Part shown: in pieces, positions 23,753-32,084 of the stretch
Numbering within the stretch: position 1 is the stretch's first letter
Layout of the letters: every line of letters starts with the position of its first letter
Assembly: GCA_020025345.1 (NCBI GenBank)
Contig: JAHHSH010000008.1
Coordinates: 1-36,991 of the forward strand
Length of the DNA stretch: 36,991 bases
Source: Oscillospiraceae bacterium
GTDB lineage: Bacteria > Bacillota > Clostridia > Oscillospirales > Oscillospiraceae
Direction of reading: 5' to 3'
Position numbers and translations under genes: made by a program
The notes under the pieces: generated by a model
The model's database searches: none
The model's input: the letters and a program-made list of their open reading frames with translations, nothing else
What the model was told of the DNA's origin: nothing

Positions 23753-23997
23753 GGATTTGTTTCGTTTTCATTATTGGCGCCCTTTCGGGCGCAATATTTC
23801 TGTTTTAGCGTTCAAAAAGCAAACCTTAGCTTTCTGACCAGAACACCAATGACCGGCATACGCTGCGTAACCTCCTCGCGCACCGCCGTGGTATAACCCA
23901 CAAGCCTCGGGTCATTTCGTAAGGTTATCCTATCAGATTTTCTTCTCTGTATCATGGAAAAAAAGTTGCGAACTCTCCCATTTCTCCCCATAACATC

Positions 23998-24027
23998 AAA
24001 AAAGAAGCTCCTTGATGGAGCTTCTTT
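23998..24027 (-). terminator. Terminator of the WYL operon
   Basis: GAAGCTCC/GGAGCTTC with a five-base loop and six T on the minus strand, at the stop of the second WYL gene. Confidence 0.92.
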
Positions 24028-24939
24028 TTATGTTTTTATGGCATACAGCTGCTGCTTTTGTAGCCGTTGGCGCATCTTTTCAATAAAATCCTCCGGCTCG
24101 GTCACCTGTACCACCGGCCCAAAGGACAGCATCCGGATCAGCATTTCCGTCTCATCGTCCCGGTCATAGCGCACTGTCACCTCGTATTCCCCATCGTCCA
24201 GTCTGACCGTCTCCTTTTCCAGATGGGAAAAGTGCAGCAGCACCCGGTCGAGGGCGTTTCGCTCATCCCGCAGCCGGAACGTGATCGAACGGAGGCGGGG
24301 ATTGGGGGCGTGGTAAAATCCCCGATCCACCGTTTCCAGCAGTTCACACCGCTTGATCCGCGCCATGTTGAAGATATGGCCCGCCCGCTTTCCCTTGACC
24401 AGCACCCGGAACTTATCGTCTTTTTCCGAATACTCCATTTGGTTGGGTACGCCGCAGGCCACCCGCCGCCGACCATGGGAATCCCGGTAGATAAACCGCA
24501 CCTTCCGATGCTGCCGGATGGCTTGCAGTGTCGTGCGGAAGTTTTGCACATACACGGCATCATCATAGGGATCTCCGTCGTTGTAACGGTCGAAATACAC
24601 CACGTCCTCCCAGCGAAAGAGGGGCTCCACATCCGCAAGTCCTGCCGCATCGGGCGCAAAGAGCGCAATGCGCGGGTCTTGCAGCAACGTCTTGAGCCAC
24701 CGCTTTTCCAGCGTCGTCAATGGCATGGACGGCGCATGGTGCAGCGGCGTGGTCAGATCCTCCCGCAAAAGCGGCCAGTTTTCCCGCAGTGCGGCGGGAA
24801 TCGTCAGCACGCTCTCTGCAAAGGCCTTCTCCTGCACGATCTCACGGAGCCGTTCCCCGGTGAGCCGATGCGCCACCGCCTCGCCCAGCACCTCCGCTAC
24901 CACGCGGAAGTAGCTGCCGTAGACCTCACTGAACACCAT
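24028..24939 (-). CDS. WYL domain transcriptional regulator (second of a tandem pair)
   Basis: This protein of about 303 residues lacks an obvious N-terminal winged helix. Its central WYL domain reads QHRKVRFIYRDSHGRRRVACGVPNQMEYSEKDDKFRVLVKG and the C-terminal WCX-like part includes ALDRVLLHFSHLEKETVRL and ends in RMLSFGPVVQVTEPEDFIEKM. WYL domains bind nucleic acids or nucleotides and control regulator activity. The ATG at 24939 is chosen because GGAGG lies eight bases upstream; a GTG at 24948 is too close. It overlaps the previous gene by 14 bases, so the pair is co-translated and may form a heterodimer like PafB/PafC. Targets are unknown. Confidence 0.87.
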   Translation of the reverse strand: MVFSEVYGSYFRVVAEVLGEAVAHRLTGERLREIVQEKAFAESVLTIPAALRENWPLLREDLTTPLHHAPSMPLTTLEKRWLKTLLQDPRIALFAPDAAGLADVEPLFRWEDVVYFDRYNDGDPYDDAVYVQNFRTTLQAIRQHRKVRFIYRDSHGRRRVACGVPNQMEYSEKDDKFRVLVKGKRAGHIFNMARIKRCELLETVDRGFYHAPNPRLRSITFRLRDERNALDRVLLHFSHLEKETVRLDDGEYEVTVRYDRDDETEMLIRMLSFGPVVQVTEPEDFIEKMRQRLQKQQLYAIKT

Positions 24940-26170
24940 CCCTCTCACCTCCGTACATCGCCGTCATCTGCTCCAGATCCTTATAAAATGTCTGCACCAC
25001 CGCCGGATTGCTGCACTTGAGCGACACGATCCGCCCGATAAACGTCCGCAGCCACGGCAGCATTTCAGATGCATCGAACACATCCGCCGTAAAACGATAG
25101 GTGTGCTCATCCAGCCGCTCCACGGTTCCGTGGCGCTTTTCTCGCTCCAGACGGCGGACAATAAACGCCTCGTCCTCCTCCACACGGACGGTCATCTCCA
25201 GATGCTCCGTGGCACGGCTGCCGTTCGCCGAAACGCCCCAGAAATGCCCTGCGTTCTCCCGATACCATTCCTCATAGTCTGGGTAAGACGCATCCTCCCC
25301 GCCCGTCTCTGTTTCCACGATCCTGTCCACACGGCAAAACGCAAAGCTGCAGCTGCTGTACTCATAGAAGAGCAGATACTGCCGCCCGGTCTGGGAGCTG
25401 ACATAGAGCTTCAGCGGATATACCCAGCGCTCTCGGGTCTTAGAGGAGTTTCTCCTTTTCACCGTCAGTTTCACACGGAGATGCTGCCCCATGGCACACA
25501 GCAGTTCCTCCAGAATCTGACTGTCCATGGCATGGAGAATATAGTGGTGCTTGAAGCCGAAGGGCTGATCGGGGTTCCCCAGCCGATCCAGCAGAAAAGA
25601 ACCAATAACACCCAACGGCGCCGCCTCTGCATAGAACGAAACTGCATCCGTCCAAGCGTCCAGACGCACCTGTTCCTTCGGGCGCTGGTAACAGGTCTCC
25701 CGCCCCCGTTTTCCGCTTTTAAGGAGACCTATAGCCTCGTACTCCTTTAACTTTTTACGGACGGTAGACATATCAACGCTGAACGTACTGTCGAACTGGG
25801 AGAGATAGTCCTTATCCATGCGCTCCACCACCTCTTTTGTGGTGTACGCCCCACCGTCTGCAAAAATGTCCAGCAGGTAGAAGTGGAGTGTGATGTCCTT
25901 GTCAGTGAAACTCTTGGCCTTGAAGGATTGATAGAGGGGATTGTGGTCGATCCGTCGGCTGTCCACCGAGAGGAACACCTGCTTACCGCCCGCATCCTGC
26001 CGAAAGGACATATACTCTCCCAGCCAGCTCTCGATCCTGCGGCGCTCATTATCATAGCTGCGAGCGCTCTTGCTGTCATACTCCTCCCGGCTTTTGAAGC
26101 CGTATATGTAAAACTCACGCATATAGTCCCGGACACGCTCATAGTCCTTGATCAGCTCGCTGTACGCCAT
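24926..26170 (-). CDS. WYL domain transcriptional regulator (first of a tandem pair)
   Basis: This 414-residue protein has a helical N-terminus (SELIKDYERVRDYMREFYIYGFKSREEY), then a winged-helix part (TLHFYLLDIFADGGAYTTKEVVERM, followed by DMSTVRKKLKEYEAIGLLKSGKRG), a WYL domain (RWVYPLKLYVSSQTGRQYLLFYEYSSCSFAFCRVDRIVE) and a WCX-like C-terminus. The N-terminal extension matches the clostridial WYL regulators. It starts at ATG 26170, which follows GGGGAGGG; the longer frame has no ribosome site. The next gene is a second WYL protein with overlap. Nothing near is a clear target; such pairs often control stress or defence genes. Confidence 0.87.
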   Translation of the reverse strand: MAYSELIKDYERVRDYMREFYIYGFKSREEYDSKSARSYDNERRRIESWLGEYMSFRQDAGGKQVFLSVDSRRIDHNPLYQSFKAKSFTDKDITLHFYLLDIFADGGAYTTKEVVERMDKDYLSQFDSTFSVDMSTVRKKLKEYEAIGLLKSGKRGRETCYQRPKEQVRLDAWTDAVSFYAEAAPLGVIGSFLLDRLGNPDQPFGFKHHYILHAMDSQILEELLCAMGQHLRVKLTVKRRNSSKTRERWVYPLKLYVSSQTGRQYLLFYEYSSCSFAFCRVDRIVETETGGEDASYPDYEEWYRENAGHFWGVSANGSRATEHLEMTVRVEEDEAFIVRRLEREKRHGTVERLDEHTYRFTADVFDASEMLPWLRTFIGRIVSLKCSNPAVVQTFYKDLEQMTAMYGGERDGVQ

Positions 26171-26365
26171 CGAATCCCTCCCCCGGCTATTCGTGCTCTT
26201 CAGATGCTGCCACTTTACCATTTCCGCTGTCCCGCAGAAAGGACACTGCACGGCTTTGTGCGGTTTCGCAAGCATTTCTCCGCAAAGTACGCCCGTAAAA
26301 TCCCGCTTGCTGCTTCATTATAATTCACACAGCCCCCTTTTGAAAGCCGGAAATCCCCCCTCTGT

Positions 26366-26403
26366 GCCAAAATCCCCCGCCTGTTCTTTTGCAGGCGGGG
26401 GAT
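26366..26403 (-). terminator. Terminator of the flavodoxin gene
   Basis: Perfect arms ATCCCCCGCCTG/CAGGCGGGGGAT with an eight-base loop and a short T4 run on the minus strand. Confidence 0.75.
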
Positions 26404-26416
26404 CTTCCTCTTATAA

Positions 26417-26959
26417 TTATAAAACAGATTGAAAGGGAATCTGCAGCTCTTTACACCGACGATAGAAAGCGATGCGCTCCCGGAATCGTTCGGCAGCCAG
26501 CGCACACTCAGCGTCGGTAGGATGATTGGCAACCATCTCCCAACGGATCTCCTTCTGCTCTGTAGGCGTATGGGGTTTCCCCAGACCCTGCCCCTCTTTC
26601 AGCGCATGAGACACGGCGCCGTTGCAGACATAGGAGCCGATGACCTCGTTATGCTCCTGCAAAAGGTTGACCCCGTAGGCCACGGTATCCCAGGCATGAT
26701 GGCTGTCGGCATAGTAGCCCAAGGTGCAAAACACACCCACTGCCTTGCCGCGGATCGTCTTCATAAACGCCTCCATCTCCTCGCAGGGATGGCCAACAAT
26801 TCCCCAATAGCCAATCAGAATAATGTCGCCGTCCAGCACCGGGGCACCATCGCGCAGATCGTGAATACTCTTTTCCTCGCAGGTGATCCCGTTAAAAATT
26901 GCCTCTGCCACTCTTTTTGTACAGCCGGTAATGCTCGTATAAATCACTTGTACCTTCAT
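26417..26959 (-). CDS. Flavodoxin family protein
   Basis: This 180-residue flavodoxin starts MKVQVIYTSITGCTKRVAEAI, in which TSITGCT is the FMN phosphate-binding loop. DIILIGYWGIVGHPCEEMEAFM and GVFCTLGYYADSHHAWDTV supply the other flavin loops. It is longer than electron-transfer flavodoxins, with a helical C-terminal extension (~residues 125-180) that resembles the Flavodoxin_3 group of clostridia, some of which are annotated as BilS. No bilirubin-reductase partner gene is present here, so its electron partner is unknown. AAAGGAG six bases before the ATG fixes the start. It is monocistronic. Confidence 0.87.
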   Translation of the reverse strand: MKVQVIYTSITGCTKRVAEAIFNGITCEEKSIHDLRDGAPVLDGDIILIGYWGIVGHPCEEMEAFMKTIRGKAVGVFCTLGYYADSHHAWDTVAYGVNLLQEHNEVIGSYVCNGAVSHALKEGQGLGKPHTPTEQKEIRWEMVANHPTDAECALAAERFRERIAFYRRCKELQIPFQSVL

Positions 26960-27004
26960 CGTGCACTCCTTTCCCTGTCTTATGGAAATCATTTCTCCTC
27001 CGCA

Positions 27005-27451
27005 GGAGAAAAGATTCCACAGACTTTTTCCTATCATTTTATATATATTTTATCGCTACTCTCCGCTAAATGCAATAGGGCATAAATTGCCCTCCTTTCG
27101 TTTACATTCCTTTTATTCATAACTACGATAAGCATATTTCATTTATAGAATATTTGTCTTTTTGACGAAAGCCGCATCCCACAAGAGCCATTATTTCCCT
27201 TTTGTGCCCCTGTGGTCCAAATAGCAAGTTGCCAGATACTCGACATTTACTTGCTTTTCTCGATACAGGATCTATTGTCCATGTGCAATCTCCACGAAGA
27301 AATATTGCACAAACGATTTTCCTTTACCTCAAAATAGCCATTCCTATTACGCATGGTTACTGTGCAATAGTTTCTCTTTACTTCTTGATAGCAATATAGT
27401 ATCCTAAATGTGTAAGAAAAAGAATGATGAGATGAGAAAGGACGTGTGCTT
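27005..27451. other. AT-rich intergenic region with repeated TGTGCAAT elements
   Basis: This gap is clearly more AT-rich than its flanks. It contains TGTGCAAT at 27282-27289, its complement ATTGCACA at 27304-27311 (an inverted repeat with 14-base spacer) and TGTGCAAT again at 27361-27368. It also has a short inverted repeat AGGGCA/TGCCCT near 27077-27093. A weak promoter, TTTACT-N17-TATCCT, precedes the small gene at 27452. No conserved gene or known RNA was recognised. Confidence 0.4.
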
Positions 27452-27613
27452 ATGAAAAAGCTGTATGATATGTGGAAAAATATGGGTCGTAGCGTGAACC
27501 CTGTGCATGTTCCGGACGGTTATCCCTATGTACTGACGGCATCGGTTCGTGACTCCCTGTGGCAGGGCAGTCCCTGGAAGGCTTTCCAGCTGAATTCGAG
27601 AACCAAGGCCTAA
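27452..27613 (+). CDS. 53-residue orphan protein
   Basis: This small gene encodes 53 residues starting MKKLYDMWKNMGRSVNPVHV, with a Trp- and Pro-containing C-terminal half (DSLWQGSPWKAFQLNSRTKA). There is no membrane helix or signal peptide; it is basic and probably cytosolic. I do not recognise the family. Translation is supported by GAAAGGA about ten bases before the ATG. A transcription unit of its own is supported by a strong terminator 44 bases after the stop and a possible promoter just upstream. The TGTGCAAT repeats suggest regulation. It could be a small regulatory or structural protein; no function is assigned. Confidence 0.62.
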   Translation: MKKLYDMWKNMGRSVNPVHVPDGYPYVLTASVRDSLWQGSPWKAFQLNSRTKA

Positions 27614-27656
27614 AATATATTACTTTACAATCTACTATGTTTACCTCAAAAATGGG

Positions 27657-27690
27657 AAAGCTGCTCAAATGAGCAGCTTTTTCATTTTTA
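27657..27690 (+). terminator. Terminator of the 53-residue gene
   Basis: AAAGCTGCTC/GAGCAGCTTT with a four-base loop followed by TTCATTTTT. Confidence 0.9.
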
Positions 27691-27743
27691 TATCGCCTCT
27701 GCCGCGGCGCTATCCGCTGAAAGCTATAAGGAAACAGGCTCAC

Positions 27744-27771
27744 TTGACTGGCTCCGATAATCTGATATAAT
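27744..27771 (+). promoter_or_regulatory. Promoter of the PaaI-like thioesterase gene
   Basis: TTGACT, 16-base spacer, TATAAT, 60 bases before the start codon. Confidence 0.8.
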
Positions 27772-27831
27772 TAAAAGTAATATTTAAAGCGTAAATTCCC
27801 CCCTATTTTATTCACATCCGGAGGACACAAC

Positions 27832-28269
27832 ATGGATAAGAAACAGGCATGGATCCAGATGGTCGAGGAAAAATCCCGTCATTATCTGAACTTGGGCGAT
27901 GGTGGCTTTGATGAGCGCATGAAGGCACATCTGCTGGAGTGCAACTACGAGGAGCAGTCGGTGACCTACGCCTTTGAGACGCAGACCTGGCAGATCAATG
28001 AAAAGGGCGGTATTCACGGCGGTGCCATCGCCGGTATGTTTGATACGGCTTTCGGCGTGGTTGCCAACTTCACCGCCGGAGAGAACGAAGCCACAACCAC
28101 CGACATGACCATTTCCTTTTTGCGCGGCGTGGAATTTGGCATGACCGTACACATGAAAGTCTACATCGTCAAGGCCGGCCGCAGCCTCATCCGCCAGCGC
28201 GCAGAGCTGACCGACGCCGCCACCGGCAAACTGCTGGCCACTGGCAGCGGCAGCTGGATGCCTCTTTAA
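27832..28269 (+). CDS. PaaI family thioesterase (hot-dog fold)
   Basis: This 145-residue single hot-dog protein carries the PaaI/4HBT pattern: WQINEKGGIHGGAIAGMFDTAFGVVA, in which the HGG-x-x-x-x-x-D motif holds the catalytic Asp, followed by TTTDMTISFLRGVEFG and a C-terminal LLATGSGSW strand. It should hydrolyse small acyl-CoA thioesters in the cytoplasm; the acyl group cannot be predicted. GGAGG precedes the ATG by seven bases. The gene is monocistronic, with its own consensus-like promoter and a perfect terminator. Confidence 0.93.
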   Translation: MDKKQAWIQMVEEKSRHYLNLGDGGFDERMKAHLLECNYEEQSVTYAFETQTWQINEKGGIHGGAIAGMFDTAFGVVANFTAGENEATTTDMTISFLRGVEFGMTVHMKVYIVKAGRSLIRQRAELTDAATGKLLATGSGSWMPL

Positions 28270-28349
28270 TGGAGCGCGGCGACTATTTCCACTGTGCACA
28301 CGAGAGGACTACCACTATTCTCCTTGAAAATGCGCAATAACTGCACTGT

Positions 28350-28386
28350 AAAAAAGGCAGGAAGGTTCTACCTTCCTGCCTTTTTT
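28350..28386 (+). terminator. Terminator of the PaaI-like gene
   Basis: Perfect 16-base arms AAAAAAGGCAGGAAGG and its complement with a five-base loop, ending in six T. Confidence 0.93.
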
Positions 28387-28439
28387 CTTTGCATGAAAGG
28401 CCAGTCGGAAGTCTGCGAAAAAAAGAGATAGAATTCCTA

Positions 28440-28467
28440 TTGACAAAACGAAACTTCGGAGTAAAAT
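28440..28467 (+). promoter_or_regulatory. Promoter of the MATE transporter gene
   Basis: TTGACA, 16-base spacer, TAAAAT. It gives a leader of about 90 bases with no clear hairpin. Confidence 0.72.
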
Positions 28468-28562
28468 GGCTGTTGGCCTTTTTATAAAGCGCCCCATTAT
28501 AAGAGAGAGGAAACTGGCAGCCGCCCCGCATAAACACCGTGGTCTCCTGCCGGACACGCAAA

Positions 28563-29897
28563 ATGACAGATACTTCCCAAGCTTTCGGAACCGAAAAAAT
28601 CAGCAAGATTCTATTGCGAATCGCTCCGCCGGTCATGCTGGCGCAGATGATCCAGGCCCTATATAATATTGTGGACAGCCTTTTTGTCGGGCGGTACGCG
28701 GAAACGGGTCTAACGGCACTGTCCATCGTTTATCCCATCCAGCTGTTGATGATCGCTTTGGCCGTGGGCCTGGGCGTTGGCATCAACACCGTGATGTCTG
28801 CCAAGCTGGGCATAGGCAAACCGGAGGCTGCCAACGCTTATGCCGGTGTGGGAACGCCGTTGATTCTCGCCGTCTGGCTGTTGTTTGCCGGACTCTGCTG
28901 GGCCATTATGCCCGCCTATGCCAGAATGTCCTCGGACTCCGCGCTGGTGATTCACGACGTGATCGTCTACGGGCGGATCGTTTGCGTCTTCAGCTTTGGT
29001 CTGTTTTTAGAAAGCATCTGGACAAAGGTACTGCAGGCCGAAGGCAATATGAAGCTGCCCATGTACGCCCAGATTATCGGCGCACTCACCAATATTATTC
29101 TCGACCCGCTGCTGATCTTCGGTCTGGCAGGTTTTCCCCAGCTGGGCATCGTCGGCGCGGCGATTGCCACCGTATCCGGGCAAATCGTGGCAGCGGCTGT
29201 GGTCGCGCGCCGTGGCTTTCGGAAATCTCCCGCACGCAGCGTCTATCGACACCACATTTCCCAAATTTTCCGGCTGGGCCTGCCCAACATTTTAATGCAG
29301 TCGGCCTACACCTTTTACATCTTCGGTCTCAATCTGATCCTCGCAGCCTTCTCTGATCAGGCTGTGACAGCGCTGGGGCTTTACTACAAATGGCAAACCT
29401 TCTTCTTTATTCCGCTGGGCGCTATGCAGACCTGTATCGTTCCCATTATCAGCTATAACTATGCCGCCAGAAATATCGCCCGGTGTAAAAAGACGCTTTC
29501 TGTGGCCATGGTGTTCGGATTTATCTTCATGGCGCTGGGCACCCTCTGCTTTGCGTTGATTCCCGGCCCCATGCTGCGCCTGTTTACGGACAATGCTGCA
29601 GTCATCCAAATCGGTATTGTAGGCTTCCGGATCATCGGCATCAGCTTTATTCCCCAGGTAACGGCACTGATTTACCCCGTATTTTTCCAGGCAGTAGGCG
29701 CCGGCCTCAAAAGTTCTTCGCTGACACTTACAAGAACGCTGGTTCTCTTTGTGCCGCTGGGATTTCTCTTCTCCCGTTTCGGACTGGATTGGTTCTGGTT
29801 GACCTTCCCGGTCACCGAGCTGCTGACCACCCTTGTGGGCATCTGGTTTTATGTCCAATTTATTCGCCATCCCTACAAAACACTGGCAGCCGCTTAA
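28563..29897 (+). CDS. MATE family efflux transporter
   Basis: This 444-residue protein has 12 predicted membrane helices in two halves. The first half starts KISKILLRIAPPVMLAQMIQALYNIVDSLFVGRYAETGLTALSIVYP, a typical MatE opening. The second half has IFRLGLPNILMQSAYTFYIFGLNLILAAFSDQAVTALGLYYKWQTF. MATE proteins export cationic drugs, dyes or metabolites in exchange for Na+ or H+. The start is uncertain: ATG 28563 is preferred, but an in-frame GTG at 28539 is possible and neither has a strong ribosome site. It has its own promoter and shares a terminator with the convergent ABC-F gene. Substrate unknown. Confidence 0.93.
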   Translation: MTDTSQAFGTEKISKILLRIAPPVMLAQMIQALYNIVDSLFVGRYAETGLTALSIVYPIQLLMIALAVGLGVGINTVMSAKLGIGKPEAANAYAGVGTPLILAVWLLFAGLCWAIMPAYARMSSDSALVIHDVIVYGRIVCVFSFGLFLESIWTKVLQAEGNMKLPMYAQIIGALTNIILDPLLIFGLAGFPQLGIVGAAIATVSGQIVAAAVVARRGFRKSPARSVYRHHISQIFRLGLPNILMQSAYTFYIFGLNLILAAFSDQAVTALGLYYKWQTFFFIPLGAMQTCIVPIISYNYAARNIARCKKTLSVAMVFGFIFMALGTLCFALIPGPMLRLFTDNAAVIQIGIVGFRIIGISFIPQVTALIYPVFFQAVGAGLKSSSLTLTRTLVLFVPLGFLFSRFGLDWFWLTFPVTELLTTLVGIWFYVQFIRHPYKTLAAA

Positions 29898-29948
29898 ATT
29901 TCCCACTCCATTTATTTTCCCCTGTGTAATGTGGACATCTCAATATGT

Positions 29949-29988
29949 AAAAAGTCCGAGAGCGCGGTACCGCACTCTCGGGCTTTTT
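29949..29988. terminator. Bidirectional terminator
   Basis: Long hairpin with arms AAAAAG-CCGAGAG-GCGG and complement, with A and T tracts on both sides, between the convergent MATE and ABC-F genes. Confidence 0.9.
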
Positions 29989-29997
29989 TATTTCTGT

Positions 29998-31743
29998 TTA
30001 CTCCATCGCATCCACGATGGGTTCCATCTCGTCCAGCAGGACTTTCGCCTCCTCGGTAGCGCCCTTTTCCAAACAACGGGCAATCCGGGTTTCCAGTTCC
30101 TTTTTCCGTGTCTCCAGCTCCACATACTCCTTGCTGAAGTGGTGCTTATAGATCATCTTACGGAACGCACGGATACTCATAGGCCGGATGGTTCCATTTT
30201 CCACCAGCAGAACGCTGTCCATGCAATTGGCAATGGTGTAGAAGTCATGGGATACCATCAGCACCGCGCCTTCATAGTCGGAGATAGCCTCCTCCAGCGC
30301 CATCTGCGCAAAGGTGTCCAGATGGCTGGACGGCTCATCCAGCAAAAGGAGGTTCTTCTCCCCCAGTGCCAGCTTCGCCAGCTGCAGCAGGTTCTTCTCG
30401 CCGCCGGAGAGCTGGGCGATTTTCCGTTCCAGTCCATCGGGTGCAAAGCAATACTGTGCCAGATACGTCTCTACCTCCGACCGGGTATCCAACCCAGCGT
30501 CATAGAACTCCTCTAAAATGGTATGTGCTTCGCACAGGGATTCTTCCTGCAGCTGGGAAAAGAAGCCAACCTCCGCCTCCTCGCCATACCGAATGGCGGG
30601 ATTTGTCCCCTGCCGAATTTCCCGCAAAAGAGAGGTTTTGCCCGTGCCGTTGGGGCCAACGATGGCCACTTTCTGTTTGGCACGAATTGCAAAGCTGACA
30701 TGGGCGAGGAGTTCTTTTTCAAAGGCGAGACGATAATCCTCCACCTGCAAAAGGACAGCATCCTCCGTCGTAGCACCTGCCGCGGGCAGACGAATATCGG
30801 GGCGCTGGATCTCCACAAAGGGCGGCTTGATCTGCCGCGCCTGCAGGCGCTTGAGGTAGGTAGCCTTGCCCTTGAGCACCCGTCCGCGCATGGGATCAAT
30901 GACCTCGGTAGCCTCATCCCGCAGCCGCTCCACCAGCGCCTCCACACGCTGGATCTCGGAGGTTTCCAGCGCAGATTGCTCCTGCAGCTCCACTTTTCGC
31001 TGCAGCAGGGCAAACTGATATGCCCGGAAGCTGCCGTCGAATTCCTGCAAATCGCCGTTTTCCAGATGCCAGATTTGGTCAAAGCAATGGCTGAGCAAAT
31101 ACCGGCTGTGAGTGACCACCAGCAATGTCCCTTGATAGGCGTTGATCAGATCCCGCAGGCCATTGAGATTTTCAAAGTCCAGAAAAACATCTGGCTCGTC
31201 CATAATCAGTAAGCCCGGACGCCGCAGCATCTGCCGGATCACCTGAATGAGCTTATATTCACCGCCGCTGAGCAGCGCCAGCTGCAAGTCTGCCTTGTCC
31301 TCCAGCTCTGCCAGCTGCAACTGACGTCGGATGTTGATGTCGCAGTGATCACCGTCCATCGCGAACTGCTCATCCAGCAGCTGCTGATACTGCTCCAACA
31401 GGGGCTCCAGATCCTCCGCCGTCTCCATCTGGGTGCAAATATGGGCGATCTCCTCGTCCAGCGCCCGGAAATCCGACAGGAGATACTCCATCACGGTCAC
31501 AGACTGGTTCTTATCGCGGCTGGCAAACTGGGTGACATAGCCGATGCGGCCCACATCTTCCCGCTGCAGCTTCCCATCAAAGAGAAAGCTCTCGGGGTCA
31601 CGAATCAGCTCTGCCAGTGTGGTCTTTCCGGTTCCATTGCTGCCGATGAGCGCGCAGTGGCGCCCCTCCTCCAGCGTGAAGGATATTTTTTCATACAGGT
31701 CCTTTTGCGGGAACCCGCAGGAGAGATTTTCTGCTTTAATCAT
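29998..31743 (-). CDS. ABC-F family ribosome-associated ATPase
   Basis: This 581-residue soluble protein has two ABC domains and no membrane part, so it belongs to ABC-F, whose members act on the ribosomal E site and may relieve antibiotic binding or translation arrest. Walker A motifs are GSNGTGKT and GPNGTGKT; signatures are LSGGE in both halves. The linker between ~residues 240 and 330 is helical and charged, as expected for the P-site tRNA interaction region. The first Walker B reads LLIMDEPDVFLDF, differing from the usual DEPTNHLD, while the second is LLLDEPSSHLD. GAGG precedes the ATG. Whether it gives resistance or is a housekeeping factor cannot be told. Confidence 0.93.
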   Translation of the reverse strand: MIKAENLSCGFPQKDLYEKISFTLEEGRHCALIGSNGTGKTTLAELIRDPESFLFDGKLQREDVGRIGYVTQFASRDKNQSVTVMEYLLSDFRALDEEIAHICTQMETAEDLEPLLEQYQQLLDEQFAMDGDHCDINIRRQLQLAELEDKADLQLALLSGGEYKLIQVIRQMLRRPGLLIMDEPDVFLDFENLNGLRDLINAYQGTLLVVTHSRYLLSHCFDQIWHLENGDLQEFDGSFRAYQFALLQRKVELQEQSALETSEIQRVEALVERLRDEATEVIDPMRGRVLKGKATYLKRLQARQIKPPFVEIQRPDIRLPAAGATTEDAVLLQVEDYRLAFEKELLAHVSFAIRAKQKVAIVGPNGTGKTSLLREIRQGTNPAIRYGEEAEVGFFSQLQEESLCEAHTILEEFYDAGLDTRSEVETYLAQYCFAPDGLERKIAQLSGGEKNLLQLAKLALGEKNLLLLDEPSSHLDTFAQMALEEAISDYEGAVLMVSHDFYTIANCMDSVLLVENGTIRPMSIRAFRKMIYKHHFSKEYVELETRKKELETRIARCLEKGATEEAKVLLDEMEPIVDAME

Positions 31744-31778
31744 AGTCTATCCTCAGATCCTTTGTAATTTCGATACCC

Positions 31779-31807
31779 ATCATACCGATATTTTGCCCGA
31801 ATTGCAA
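31779..31807 (-). promoter_or_regulatory. Promoter of the ABC-F gene
   Basis: Minus-strand TTGCAA (31807-31802), 17-base spacer, TATGAT (31784-31779). The remaining gap up to the cupin gene (31808-32084) shows no gene or clear hairpin; there is no attenuator-like leader before the ABC-F gene. Confidence 0.7.
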
Positions 31808-32084
31808 GAACAACCGGCAAGATCCTGCGCAAAAGTGCAAATTTATGCTGCCGGACATCCGCACCCGTTTCACTGGATGCACCTCTTTTTATCCACGAGG
31901 AAATGGACAGATCCCTTTATGGCCGCAGAGATTCTAACCTTCAAGCCATGTTTTCCGCTTGGGCAGATTCTCTGCCAAAAACGCGCCCCCCTTTCTGCGT
32001 CATCTGGAAATCATATCGTTGCACAGGTTTTCCGCTGTACTCATACACTAAAACTGAAGATGTTTTTTAACGGAGGTAATGCAG

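Noticed and set aside
23543..23896. Open frames on both strands in the slipin leader (71-117 codons)
   Set aside because: No ribosome site, no family resemblance, and the region is dominated by complementary arms, so an RNA element explains it better.
27066..27083. Five-codon frame (MPYCI) behind a good GGAGG on the minus strand, a possible leader peptide
   Set aside because: Too short to support alone and over 100 bases from the flavodoxin start, without attenuator hairpins.
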